Assembly: GCA_018350325.1 (NCBI GenBank)
Contig: JAEVLN010000001.1
Location: 3,997,254 to 4,061,253, forward strand
DNA length: 64,000 bases
Direction of reading: 5' to 3'
Source of the DNA: Globodera rostochiensis
Taxonomy: Eukaryota; Nematoda; Chromadorea; Rhabditida; Heteroderidae
The first letter of the stretch is position 1, and every line of letters begins with the position of its first letter. Below the pieces are notes generated by a model. It was not told the DNA's origin and made no database searches. It saw only the letters and a list, made by a program, of their open reading frames with translations. This document shows, piece by piece, positions 14,201 through 24,028 of this stretch. The position numbers and the translations under genes were made by a program.

Positions 14201-15761
14201 GACTGAAATGCCATTCCGACTCCATTAGGGTCCCCTACGCCGGCCATTGCTTGGTCTCAAAACGGCACTCCGCTCGTCTCCCACCCCGAACGATGTGGTC
14301 AGAGTTTGTCCATTCTCTAACAAATTCAAATGGTGCCGTTTGCCTCAGTTCTCTCATTTGATGGCGAATGTGCCACCCTTTCATTCTTCAAAATCTCCTC
14401 AACCGATGCCGGCACATATTCGGTGACTTTTCAACAACTTTTAGACTATAATTACGCGAAAATGGTTTCTCTCAGTGTTCTGCTGAGAATGCTGCAGGCA
14501 CAGCTAAGACTGACATGCTTTTGGAAGTGCAGAAGCCGCCAATCCGCGACGATGACGGATTGGCACCCAAAGTATGAAGCATTCCTGCTGATGAGTGTTT
14601 GTTTTGTGGCACAATTTTAAATCATTTTGGAGGAACATTTTCATTTTATGCGATGCTTTGTGATTTTAATTATTGCTTTAATTTTGCTGAATTTTACAGT
14701 TTTTGGAATCGAAAAAGAGACTAAGGAAAGAACTTGGAGAATGCACTGGCGGAGTTCGGGAGACCGTTGTGGTGGCGGAAGTGATCGAAGGTCACACAAA
14801 CTTTGAATCAGGGATGTAACCGGATTCCGAATTTCCGGACATTTTTTTTGTCATCCGGTTACATCCCTGCTTTGAATGGCATTTATTGTGCCATACAAAA
14901 TGATTGATGCTTTAGGGACAGAGCCCATTTCATTCCATTGGTTTTCCCCTAATCGCATTGAAATGGGCGGCGAATCGACAGCATACACGATCGGTAGATG
15001 ACCACCACACAATGTTTGATAATGCTTAATAAACGTTTCCTCAGAACGTTTCGAGAAGGACTCTCGATTGGTTATTCTCGACGCTTTTCCTACGGATTCT
15101 GGCGAGTATAAATGCATTGCGGAAAACAAATGTAAAATTGGAGGATTATTCTTTATTTTGGATGCCTTTCAGATGGCTCTGCCAAATGTTCCATTGAACT
15201 TCGAATCACCGGTGCCGTTGAGCAAATAAATGTTTCCCAATTAATTACATTTAGAACGAAGGAAATCTCCGAGTGAGGGCGAAGTTCAGCCGGTAGTGAG
15301 GTCGTTGAAGGCTAATGTTGAGGTTGAACGGGGACGAAAGTGTGCCGAGCTGAGCTTTGAAGTTACCGGCAGTGATCCGGTCGTTTGGTGAGTTTGGCAC
15401 ATTTAATTACTACCAAATTGACTACCTATTCACTAATTAGTTGGTACCGGGTCGTGGATGAGGGCAACGAAGAACGCATCATTCCAAATGTGAACAATAA
15501 AAAATATGAGGTGGGACAGTCCGGGATTTGTTTTTATTTTTATTTTTCATAATTATTTAGACGTCCGTTAGTGAAAATGGCAAACTTTTGAGTCTGCGCA
15601 TTTTCGACATTCAAAAAACTGACGAAGGACAGTTCAAGCTGGTCGCAATGTGAGTGGGTGCCATAACAGTGAATTTGGCATCCGACAGATTAACCAAACA
15701 TCCAAACTTTAGCAACCGATGTGGCGAAGCGAGTGCAATTGCGAACTTACAAGTCAAATGA
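2..15761 (+). CDS. Titin-like giant muscle protein, 3' part (5' end outside window)
   Basis: Multi-exon gene already open at base 2, with stop TGA at 15759-15761. The exon at 2-3184 encodes Lys/Glu/Ala-rich helix; exons at 3231-3995 and 4045-4492 continue charged helix. Domains then follow in this order: Ig-like (4612-5703), Ig (5760-6180), Ig (6310-6600), three Fn3 (about 6600-7590), Ig x4 (about 7590-8960), Fn3 x2 (8955-10110), a second charged helix (10350-11060), Ig (11060-11490), Ig (11770-12080), a low-complexity linker (12080-13130), and four Ig (13400-13900, 14130-14570, 14700-15220, 15260-15761). Typical Ig features are visible (W-x-K-N-G, D-x-G-x-Y-x-C), as are Fn3 features (L-x-W-x-P-P, Y-x-F-R-V-x-A-x-N). 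Introns are short and mostly GT-AG; those at 9371-9421 and 10014-10063 use GC donors. This architecture fits nematode TTN-1/titin relatives, which act as sarcomere scaffold and spring. No kinase domain is seen before the stop. Which paralogue it is remains uncertain; exon borders in linker regions (12180-13530) are approximate. Confidence 0.85.
10612..11040 (+). repeat. Second coding charged repeat (EEKKKREEE-type)
   Basis: About 140 codons made almost entirely of E, K and R (motifs EEKKKREE, EKNEKKIIEE) within the titin-like gene, between its last Fn3 domain and an Ig domain. The DNA is purine-only over long stretches (GAA, AAG, AGA codons) with internal duplication: the EKNEKKIIEE block occurs twice, around 10725 and 10830. 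It is probably another extended charged helix. Confidence 0.8.
11200..11249 (+). repeat. Intronic microsatellite (TGAT)n followed by (TTTG)n
   Basis: About eight ATTG/TGAT units run directly into four TTTG units. They fill most of a short intron of the titin-like gene, just before its acceptor AG at 11250-11251. Confidence 0.9.
12731..12874 (+). repeat. Two-copy 72-bp tandem duplication in an intron
   Basis: The segments 12731-12802 and 12803-12874 are nearly identical; both begin TATTTAACGATTATTTGAC and end near AAGTCATTGATCA. The first copy starts one base after the donor GT of this titin-like-gene intron. Confidence 0.85.
14809..14869. mobile_element. 61-bp hAT-like MITE with 8-bp target-site duplication
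   Basis: The terminal inverted repeat is perfect over 16 bp: left CAGGGATGTAACCGGA at 14809-14824, and its reverse complement at 14854-14869. It is flanked by the direct repeat CTTTGAAT at 14801-14808 and 14870-14877. An 8-bp duplication and ends beginning CAGGG are the usual signature of the hAT superfamily. The 61-bp unit is too short to encode anything and forms an almost complete hairpin. It sits in an intron between Ig exons of the titin-like gene. Confidence 0.8.
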
Positions 15762-17843
15762 TTTGTGAGTTTAATTTAATGTTTTTATTTTTAAATCATT
15801 TTTTATAATTTAGTTACCGTTGATCAAAATGTTCTGCTGCTGAAAGCGTTGTGTTACTCCCCGCCCCCGCCCCCTCATAAAGGCACGGAAGTTCATTTAC
15901 TTCTGCGCTTATTTTAGACGCTTTTCCCTTAGAACTGTTAGCCTCCCCCCCCCCCTCCGTTTAGACTATTTGATCAATTGATCAGTGTCTTTTTTTATTT
16001 ATTTAGAATTATTTGATAAATTTTCTTTTCTGTCCAATCGGTCAGCTGAGAGCAATCGTCGTTAAAACTGGCACAAAACAATTTAAAGGTTGTCTAACGA
16101 TTAAACCAAAACCAAAAAATGTTTTCGTTTTGGGTCCAACTTTCCGATCTCTAATTAAAAATCGTATTGTATTTTGGGGTATCGTAAATAGGTATCGTAT
16201 ATCGTTATCGTGGAGGAGACGATATGGACATCCCTTTACGCCCTTTTGACTTACGCATCAGCCCATCCCGTCCCATTGATCTGCTGATCCCTTTCCCGTC
16301 CATCTCCGGTGGATTTGCTGTAATGTTTGTTTTGTTGGATCGCCGATCGATCGCGGGTCGCCAGAACAAACAAATGCAAAAAAGAGGACCTTTTGTTAAT
16401 TGGTGCTTTGGATTGGTTGGGTTGGAAGTTTTCGTAGACTTTGGGGGGGTGATCGGACCCCGACATTTTGTTTAGTTTGTCGGCTTGTGAACATTCCTTT
16501 TAATGTTGTTCAGCCGCCGCATGAATCATAAATCAAATCATAAATTATTGCGATTTGCATTTACATTGAATAAATAATATGCATTTATTTGACAGAATTT
16601 GTCCCAATTTGTTTCCCATAACAGAATTGGCTGGTCTATCCGTTTAATCTCTTTGCATTTAGAACGAATCATCCCAACAAACTCTTCGCTATTCAATTCA
16701 GTCCTTTGGGAAACCAAATTTTTGAAATCAAACTTTGGCTACGCCCCTAATCCCTCTCATTTCACAGTTTGCCTAAGGCCTCAAAGCACAATTCGAATAA
16801 ATATAAAAAATTCAAATTCTGCCCGTAATTAGGGGGGATCCAATAAACTACGAACATATCCTAAGCAATTCGTAACGGATTTTGAGTGCGTCGGTCGATT
16901 GTTTGCTCTGCTGCTGATCTCGTTAGCTTCCCCCCCCCCCCCATTAATCGCTTTCCCCCCCCCCTTCTTTTACTTTCATCCCATGGCTAAAAACATTCCA
17001 AAAATAGACAATGTCGACGATATGGGAGGAGTTTTGACCAAAAATTGGCCAAATAAAAATGGGAGCGATGGACGGATGGGCCGGCCGATTTTTGTTTTGT
17101 TTTAATTTTGGAGAAAATATTTTGCATTTGCAACAGTCCGCTCGCTGCTGACTTTTTCCGTCCCTTTAAATTAAACATTCCTTCCGATCGTCCAAAATAA
17201 TTTAAATGCCCCCACCGGTGTTGAGCAATTTTCTCCCCTTTTATATTCCTATTTTGTATAAAAACTTCCAATTTGTTTCATTTTATTTAAACAAATTTAA
17301 ATGATAAAAAATGGGGGCGAAAAAGCCAACCGTTTCTTGGCAAAAGGTCCGTTCGTCCGAGTCGGCCCATCGGCTGTCACGGAGTAGCCGCCGCCGCCGT
17401 TGGATTGATTGAAATGTAAATATTTGTTGAATGATGCAAAGAACGCAACAAATTGACAAATTGTCAGACCTTTTTTATGTCGGGGTTGGATTTTGTTGCA
17501 TTTAAAGCCCCCAGGCCCCTCCCCCAGAAGCCTCCGATTTCAAATAATTTCGAGAAAATTCCGTCTCAAAACTTCTGCCCAACTTTTAGAAGATTTCCTT
17601 CCCCCCCCCCCCCTTCACAGTTTAAACTTTTCACGTCATCCTCCGCTATTTGCTTAGCTTTTGCCAAATATTCCTCTCTAATTTACTCTTTTTTTATTTG
17701 CCTCTCGGAAAATGTATTTTCGTTATTATCGAAACGGACCCGGAGATTCGAAAGTGAATGAAAAAGTTCCATTCATTTTCAGCAGTAAAGTTTGTAGGTC
17801 CTGCTGATGCGCAATTTGATCAGTAACTCCGGCTGATCATCAA
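15762..17843. other. Intergenic region, titin-like gene to PiT gene
   Basis: About 2.1 kb with no convincing exon. It is AT-rich, with several C runs (15945-15957, 16930-16942, 16955-16965, 17600-17612). It presumably holds the titin-like 3' UTR and the promoter of the downstream phosphate transporter. I see no clear TATA box or other recognisable element. Confidence 0.6.
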
Positions 17844-20800
17844 ATGTCTTCTCCCCTCACATTTTCCACCATTTTGTCCACTTCCCCCTCTTTCGGCCCA
17901 ACACTCCCACCGGCGGCCGATGCCATCGCCGTCTTCCAAAATGCCTTTCTGTGGGCTTTGATTGTCGGTTTCGTCCTCGCCTTTTTGCTCGGATTTGGCA
18001 TGGGCGCAAATGATGTGGTGGGGCCGATGTTTTTGACTCATTTGCAAATTGCGATTAATTACAATAATTAACCCCAGGCAAATGCATTTGGAACTTCGGT
18101 GGGGTCGAATGTGTTGACAATGCGAAACGCTTTCATTTTGGCCACAATTATGGAGACACTTGGCGCTGTGCTCGTTGGTTGGCACTTTTTTGGATTATTC
18201 TGCTGTTAATCATTTTGTAAATTTTGCCTTTTTCTTAGGCTTTAATGTGACCGACGCAATGCGAAAAGATGTGCTGAAGACGAATTTGTACGCCGACCAT
18301 CCGAGTCATCTTTTGCTCGGTCAGCTGGCCATTCTCGGAGGTAATTTGGAGGGAGGCGACGAGTGAAATCCCGTGGAATGGGAAGCCTTCGGCCTTTTTA
18401 ATTGACCGGTAGTTTTGTTTGGACAATTTTGGAAGTCTTTCACTAATTCATCGAATTTGGATCAGATTGATCGAAAATTTCAATCAATTAATATACGATC
18501 AATTTTGGGGGTTCGGGACTTTTTGAATTTGCGTTTCCGCAGGCGGAAGTGTGTGGCTGCTGACCGCCACTTTTCTCCGTTTACCCGTCTCCACCACTCA
18601 CAGCATTGTCGGCGCCATTCTCGGCTTTACTGTGGTGATGAACGGCCTCGACGGCATTTCGTGGAAGAAAATTGCCGAAATTGCCTTTTCTTGGGTAATT
18701 TATTTATTAACTTTTGCATCGATTCCCTCCCAAAGGTTCTTTCTCCCGCCCTTTCCGGCTTTGTCTCAGCCTTTCTTTATATGATCGTGGACTTTGCTGT
18801 TCTGCGAAGGGTCGGTTCAAAACTTTTTCGTAAAGTTTCTCAAATTATCGAAATTTTAGAGAAATCCGGTAAAATGTGGCCTCCGGGCATTGCCCGTTTT
18901 CTACTTCTTTTGCATCGCATTTAACACTTTTGCCGTCGTGTATAACGGATCGAAACGTAAGAAAAAAGAAGCCAATTTAATTTTTATTTTATACTTTTTA
19001 AGTTTTGGGTCTGAGCAAAATGAGTCTTTTGGCTGCGCTGAGCATTTCCGTTGGGTTGGGCGCTTGCGCCGCATTGCTTTTCCATTTTGTATTGCGCCCG
19101 AGAATTTTATCCTGGATTTACAGTAATTGAATTACCGTATTTCTTCTAATAAAGCCCCCCCCCTCTAATAAAGCCCCCCCCCCTAATAAAGCCCCCCCCC
19201 TCCTAATAAAGCCCCCCCCCTCCTAATAAAGCCCCCCCCCTAATAAAGCCCCCCCTAATAAAGCCCCCCCCCTCTAATGAAGCCCCCCCCCCTAATAGCC
19301 CCCCCTCTAATAAAGCCCCCCCCTAATAAAGCCCCCCCCTAATAAAGCCCCCCCCTCCTAATAAAGCCCCCCCCCCTAATAAAGCCCCCCTAATAAAGCC
19401 CCCCCCTAATAACCCCCCCCTCCTAATAAAGCCCCCCCCCCTCCTAATAAAGCCCCCCCCTAATAAAGCCCCCTAATAAAGCCCCCCCCTCTAATAAAGC
19501 CCCCCCCTAATAAAGCCCCCCCTAATAACCCCCCCTAATAAAGCCCCCCCCCCTCTAATAAAGCCCCCCCCCCTCTAATAAAGCCCCCCTAATAAAGCCC
19601 CCCCCTCATAAAGCCCCCCCTAATAAAGCCCCCCCCTCTAATAACCCCCCCCCCTAATAAAGCCCCCCCTCTAATAAAGCCCCCCCCCTAATAAAGCCCC
19701 CCCCCCCCTAATAAAGGCCCTCCCCCCTAATAAACCCCCCCCCCCCCTAATAAAGCCCCCTAATAAAGCCCCCCCTAATAAAGCCCCCCCCCCTCCTAAT
19801 AAAGCCCCCCCCCTAATAGCCCCCCTAATAAAGCCCCCTAATAAAGCCCCCCCCCCTCTAATAAAGCCCCCCCCCCATAAAGCCCCCCCCCCTCTAATAA
19901 AGCCCCCCCCCTAATAAAGGCCCTCTCCCCTAATACCCCCCCCCTAATAAAGCCCCCCCCCCCTAATAAAGCCCCCCCTAATAAAGCCCCCCCCCTAATA
20001 AAGCCCCCCCCTCCCCCCTAATAAAGCCCCTCCCCCCCTAATAAAGCCCCCCCCTAATAAAGCCCCTCCCCCCTAAGCCCCCCCCCTCTAATAAAGCCCC
20101 CCCTTAATAGCCCCCCTCCTAATAAAGCCCCCCCCCCTAATAAAGCCCCCCCCCCTCTAATAAAGCCCCCCCCTAATAAACCCCCCCCCCCTAATAAAGC
20201 CCTTCCCCCCTAATAAAGCCCCTCCCCTAATAAAGCCCCCCCCCTAATAAAGCTTTCCTCCCTTTTGGAGGGATTTAACAATAGAACCCCTGGGGCTCTA
20301 TTTGAAGAAATACGGTAACAGAAACAAAATATTCGCAAAAAACGAAACGAACTTTTTAGGCAGCGAAGACGAACGGTGTAACGGTCGCAACAACAAAAGA
20401 CACTTTACTTTCTCTTTGCCAGAAAGTGAAAATTTCTTTTTTTTAATATTTTAAATATAATTCTTTTAGACAAAGCGCCCAAAGAAATTCTGTCCCCCGG
20501 CAAGTCGCTCAATTCTTTGCCCAATTTGGCTTTGGAACAGCAGCCAAAAATTAGCGTTTTCTCAGCGACAAAAATTGGCTCTGAAATTTCCATTTCGAGC
20601 GCCAACTTTCAATTGCCCGCCGACATTTATTCGAACAATAAAATTATTTCGAAAGATTTAAAGAAACGCTCACCGAATGAAAGGCGACAGCCATTCAAGC
20701 CAAGTAAGAGGCAAAGTCCGAGAAAATGTTCGGTCATTCAGCAAAACCTTTGGGATAATGACAATTTGGGCCGAGACATTTTCGAATTATGAATGATTTT

Positions 20801-22012
20801 GAGGCTTTTCTGGGCTTAAATAGTGACGGGGAGGGGCCGTCCACACACAAATTTGAGAGGGAACAAAGCAAAATGCTGGAGGGGAAAACGGCCTAAAGCT
20901 TTTGAAATAAAGAGATGATTTATTGTCCATCACTTTCCAATTCACATTTGGTTAATTAGCTTTACAACAATTAAGCGATCTCTGACTGTCCAGCAGATAA
21001 AATGGCGGAACTCGCTTTTAAACTTTTCGTTATTTTCTCTTATTTTAGCCCCCCAGGGGTTGGCTTCATGGTTTTTTCCGCGCAAAGACCGCCGCGAAGA
21101 CGCGCAAACATTGCGAATGTTCAGCACAATCCAGGCTTTTGCAGGGTTGGCATTTTGCTTCTAACGGCTTTTTGTTAGGTGTTCACCGCCTGCTTTGCCG
21201 GGTTTGCCCACGGCGCTAACGATGTAAGCAATTCCATTGCTCCGCTCGTGGCGCTGCTGTCCGTGTGGACCAACGGCAGCGTGGAGCAGCGGGAACAGAC
21301 GCCAATTTGGCTCCTCCTCTTTGGTGTGTTCGCCATTTGCTCTGGCCTTTGGCTGCTCGGGCATCGAGGTAGGCTTACGGCACAGGGTTTGGTATTGGCA
21401 CAGCATAGTCGAGACTCTCGATTGAATTCGCTCAATTTCTTTAAGTAATCGAGACGGTGGGCCAGAAGATGTCTCATGTCAACCCGTGCAGGCAAGTAAT
21501 TAGTCAACCCCTTTTTTAATGATTTTAAAGTGCGAAATTTGCCCATAAAAACCCCCCCAATGAGAAAATTTCCTCAGAGTTAATTCGCATTTTCAGCGGT
21601 TTCACAATCGAATTTGGCGCCGCAGTGACCGCACTGACGGCCTCCAAATTGGGCCTGCCCATTTCGACCACTCACTGTTTAGTGGGCAGCGTCGTCGCCG
21701 TGGGCAGCATTAAATCGGGCGAAGGCGTTGACTGGCATATTTTTGCTTCCATCGCCACTTCCTGGGTAAGGGGCGAAATCAGTCCCATTTTGTTTAGAAA
21801 GTTTCGGCACCGTTACTTATCCAAATTTGGCTTTAACGGTAATTACCGAAATCGGTAATTTATCGATTTTCGATTATCGAAAAAAATTTAAATTGAAAAA
21901 GATGGGTTTAGTCAATGAAATTTATACTTTCTGTTTTTAGTTGGTTACTCTTCCGGTGTCTGCTGCTGTTTCCGCAGGACTGATGTACATTATGAAAACG
22001 CTCGTCTTGTGA
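17844..22012 (+). CDS. PiT-family sodium-dependent phosphate transporter (SLC20)
   Basis: Thirteen exons: 17844-18017, 18078-18177, 18239-18340, 18543-18694, 18736-18810, 18860-18956, 19003-19122, 20470-20703, 21049-21134, 21179-21368, 21446-21491, 21597-21765, 21941-22012. They total 1617 nt (538 aa) and all phases agree. The protein carries both halves of the PiT signature: [17 protein letters not shown] near the N-terminus and [19 protein letters not shown] in the C-terminal half. Each half also has the conserved P-x-S-T-T-H motif ([24 protein letters not shown]). A polar loop encoded by exon 8 separates the two hydrophobic halves. The expected role is Na+-coupled phosphate uptake at a membrane. 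Two introns use GC donors (21135-21178 and 21492-21596). Intron 7 (1.35 kb) contains a TIR-bounded minisatellite. Confidence 0.93.
19132..20318. mobile_element. MITE-like element with internal C-rich minisatellite
   Basis: Perfect 15-bp terminal inverted repeats, TTACCGTATTTCTTC at 19132-19146 and its reverse complement at 20304-20318, bound the whole C-rich array. The similarity continues inward with mismatches: AATAAAGCCCC on the left, and AATAGAGCCCC on the complement of the right end. The array unit itself (TAATAAAGCCCCCCC) therefore looks like amplified inner TIR sequence. I see no obvious target-site duplication. It lies in intron 7 of the PiT gene. Confidence 0.7.
19147..20254 (+). repeat. 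Minisatellite of (C)TAATAAAG(C)n units, about 1.1 kb
   Basis: Dozens of degenerate units of roughly 13-20 bp: TAATAAAG followed by 5-11 C and often a short TCC/CTC tail. The complementary strand has regularly spaced G runs and could form G-quadruplexes. The transcribed sense strand carries dozens of AATAAA hexamers. Confidence 0.95.
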
Positions 22013-22695
22013 ATTTTATTTTGAACTTTTTAACGGTACGCATATTAAATTTGCTTTTTGAAATTAATTGATCCAAATGTGGACTTCATAATTTATGTGG
22101 CCCAATTTGAATTTTTGAGCGTTCCTTTGTCCATAATGCCATAATTCATTCTGTAAATGTTGAATTAATCATTTTCTTAATCGGATGCAAATCATTCTTT
22201 TCGGAAGAAATGGAATTTTGTTTTTTGGACCTTTCCCTCACCGTATTAAATGACTTTTGAAACTGAAAACAAAAAACTATTAAGTCAAATTAAGAAAAGA
22301 CGATAAAAACTTTAAAACTTAACTTTTAAATTCGTTTAAATCTTTAAAATATTGTAATTAAATTTAATTTTATTTGCCTTCGTTCGTGCTGAACTTCTTA
22401 TCTTTGGAGGACAACAAACATTCCATTCGGAGTTTTGGATGGCCGTCTTTTTTGGCTTTCCTTCCGACGGCCACTCTCTGTGACGGACGGAGTTCATGCC
22501 GAACTTCTTATCTATCGGAGGGTCCGGCCGCTTATTCTCTTTGATGTTTTGGCCATACAACTCATTTGTCAGCGCCCGCGTGCTCGGAAAGTCACACTTT
22601 TCCACTTCAAATTGAGCATTTAAAGGCCGAGGGGGGGGGCTAAATAAGCAATTCTCAAAATCCAAAAAAACCAAAAAATTTGCCCATTTAAAAAA
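22013..22695. other. Intergenic region between PiT and acyltransferase genes
   Basis: AT-rich spacer. A 112-codon open frame runs on the minus strand (22336-22674), but I recognise nothing in it. It contains an internal near-repeat (GAACTTCTTATCT at about 22391 and 22501), so I do not call it a gene. Confidence 0.4.
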
Positions 22696-24028
22696 ATGCC
22701 ACTTTCATGCAACTTTGCCGCTTGTTGTATTGAGGTCGGCCATGTCTTGGCAGTCTGGCTGTTCCAATGGATGATCATCGAATGGGCCTTTGTCTGTTCC
22801 ACTTTTTTTTTCTTCCTCCTCCTCCATCGGACTCTTTGGCCTTTAGCCGTGTTGTACTTCTGCTGGTTCTGTTACGACTTTAGCTCCCCCAGGAAAGGCT
22901 CCCGCCCTGTTCAATGGATTCGCAACTTGCGCATGTGGCGAATGGTGGCCGAATATTTCCCAGTAGAAACCGTCAAAACGGCGGAACTTCCGACGGACAG
23001 AAATTACATTTTCGCGTCCGTTTTATGTGTTAAACATAGGAATTATGTGAAGATTATTTGTTAGAATAATTAAATTTAATTTCCTTTAATAATAATTACA
23101 AATTTTGAAGTGCACACCCGCACGGCGTTTTTGGCATTAGCAGTGCCTTGACCTTCGGCACCAACGGCACCCGCTTTCAGCAATTGTTTCCTGGCATTAA
23201 ATGTCGTGTTGCTACCCTCTCCATGAACTTGGCGATTCCATTTAGACGCGAATTCTTAATGGCATTGGGTTTGTGTCGGAAAGTCAATAAATTGGCATTT
23301 TGAGTTTAGGAGTGATCTCCAGCTCCGCCACTTCCATTGGGCACGTGCTGAGTCTGCCGCCGGAAGGGAATTCCGTTGGCATTGTGCCTGGAGGGGTTGC
23401 GGAGATTTGTTTTTCCCAAGCCGGTGGAGAAGTTCATAAATTGAAATTGGCAAATCGCAAAGTGAGTTTATTTAATCTTTTTTTTAAATTCAGTTAATAA
23501 TGCAAACGAAAACTCATTTATTTAGGGCTTTGTGAAGATGGCCATCAAATATGGCGCCGATTTGGTGCCCGTTTATCACTTTGGAGAGCAAGAATTAATG
23601 CACCTGGCCAAATTGCCCGACTTTTTGGACAAATTCCAAGTTTTTGATGTTTGGTTCTTCCTTAAGGCTTATTCAGAATTGGATGCGACGTGTTACTGGC
23701 GCTTTTATCCCTCTGGCTTATGGGCAAAGTTTAGTCGGCGCCATTTTGCCAGAAAAGCTGTCGCAACGATTGCCTTCGGTGGTCCGGCACGGCACAATTC
23801 CCTTTAGGCAAAAGATTGTCACAGTCGGTCGGCCACTTTGTTAAATCCATTAAATTTTCTAATCTTTTAGTCGGAGCGCCAATTCGCGTTCAAAAAAATG
23901 CGAACCCGGGACGGGAAGAGGTGGACAAATTACACGAAGAATATTGCGGACGGCTGAAGGCGATGTTCGACCGTCACAAAGTGCAAATGGGCGGGTTGTC
24001 AGAAAGTGCGCGAATTGAATTTGCATAA
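22696..24028 (+). CDS. DGAT2/MOGAT-family acyl-CoA:acylglycerol acyltransferase
   Basis: Six exons: 22696-23015, 23111-23268, 23310-23461, 23526-23639, 23677-23827, 23871-24028. They total 1053 nt (350 aa) with consistent phases. Hydrophobic segments at residues about 10-60 match the membrane hairpin of the family. After them come YFPVETVKTAELPTDRNYIF, the catalytic HPHG (residues 109-112), PGIKCRVATLSMN, the IVPGGVAE motif, the RKGFVKMAIKYGADLVPVYHFGE block, and a C-terminal KIVTVVGAPI plus FDRHK. The family transfers fatty acyl groups from acyl-CoA to mono- or diacylglycerol at the ER and lipid droplets. Which of DGAT2 or MOGAT activity applies cannot be told from sequence alone. The start is the first Met in the open frame. 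The exon 5 border (AG at 23676) was chosen because the nearer AG at 23665-23666 breaks the frame. Confidence 0.92.

Noticed and set aside
20704..20792. Open frame continuing past PiT exon 8
   Set aside because: A strong donor (A|GTAAGA) at 20704 joins in phase to the exon at 21049, which restores the transporter sequence. The extension ends in a stop.
22336..22674. 112-codon minus-strand open frame between PiT and the acyltransferase
   Set aside because: No recognisable motif, and an internal near-repeat; insufficient to call a gene.
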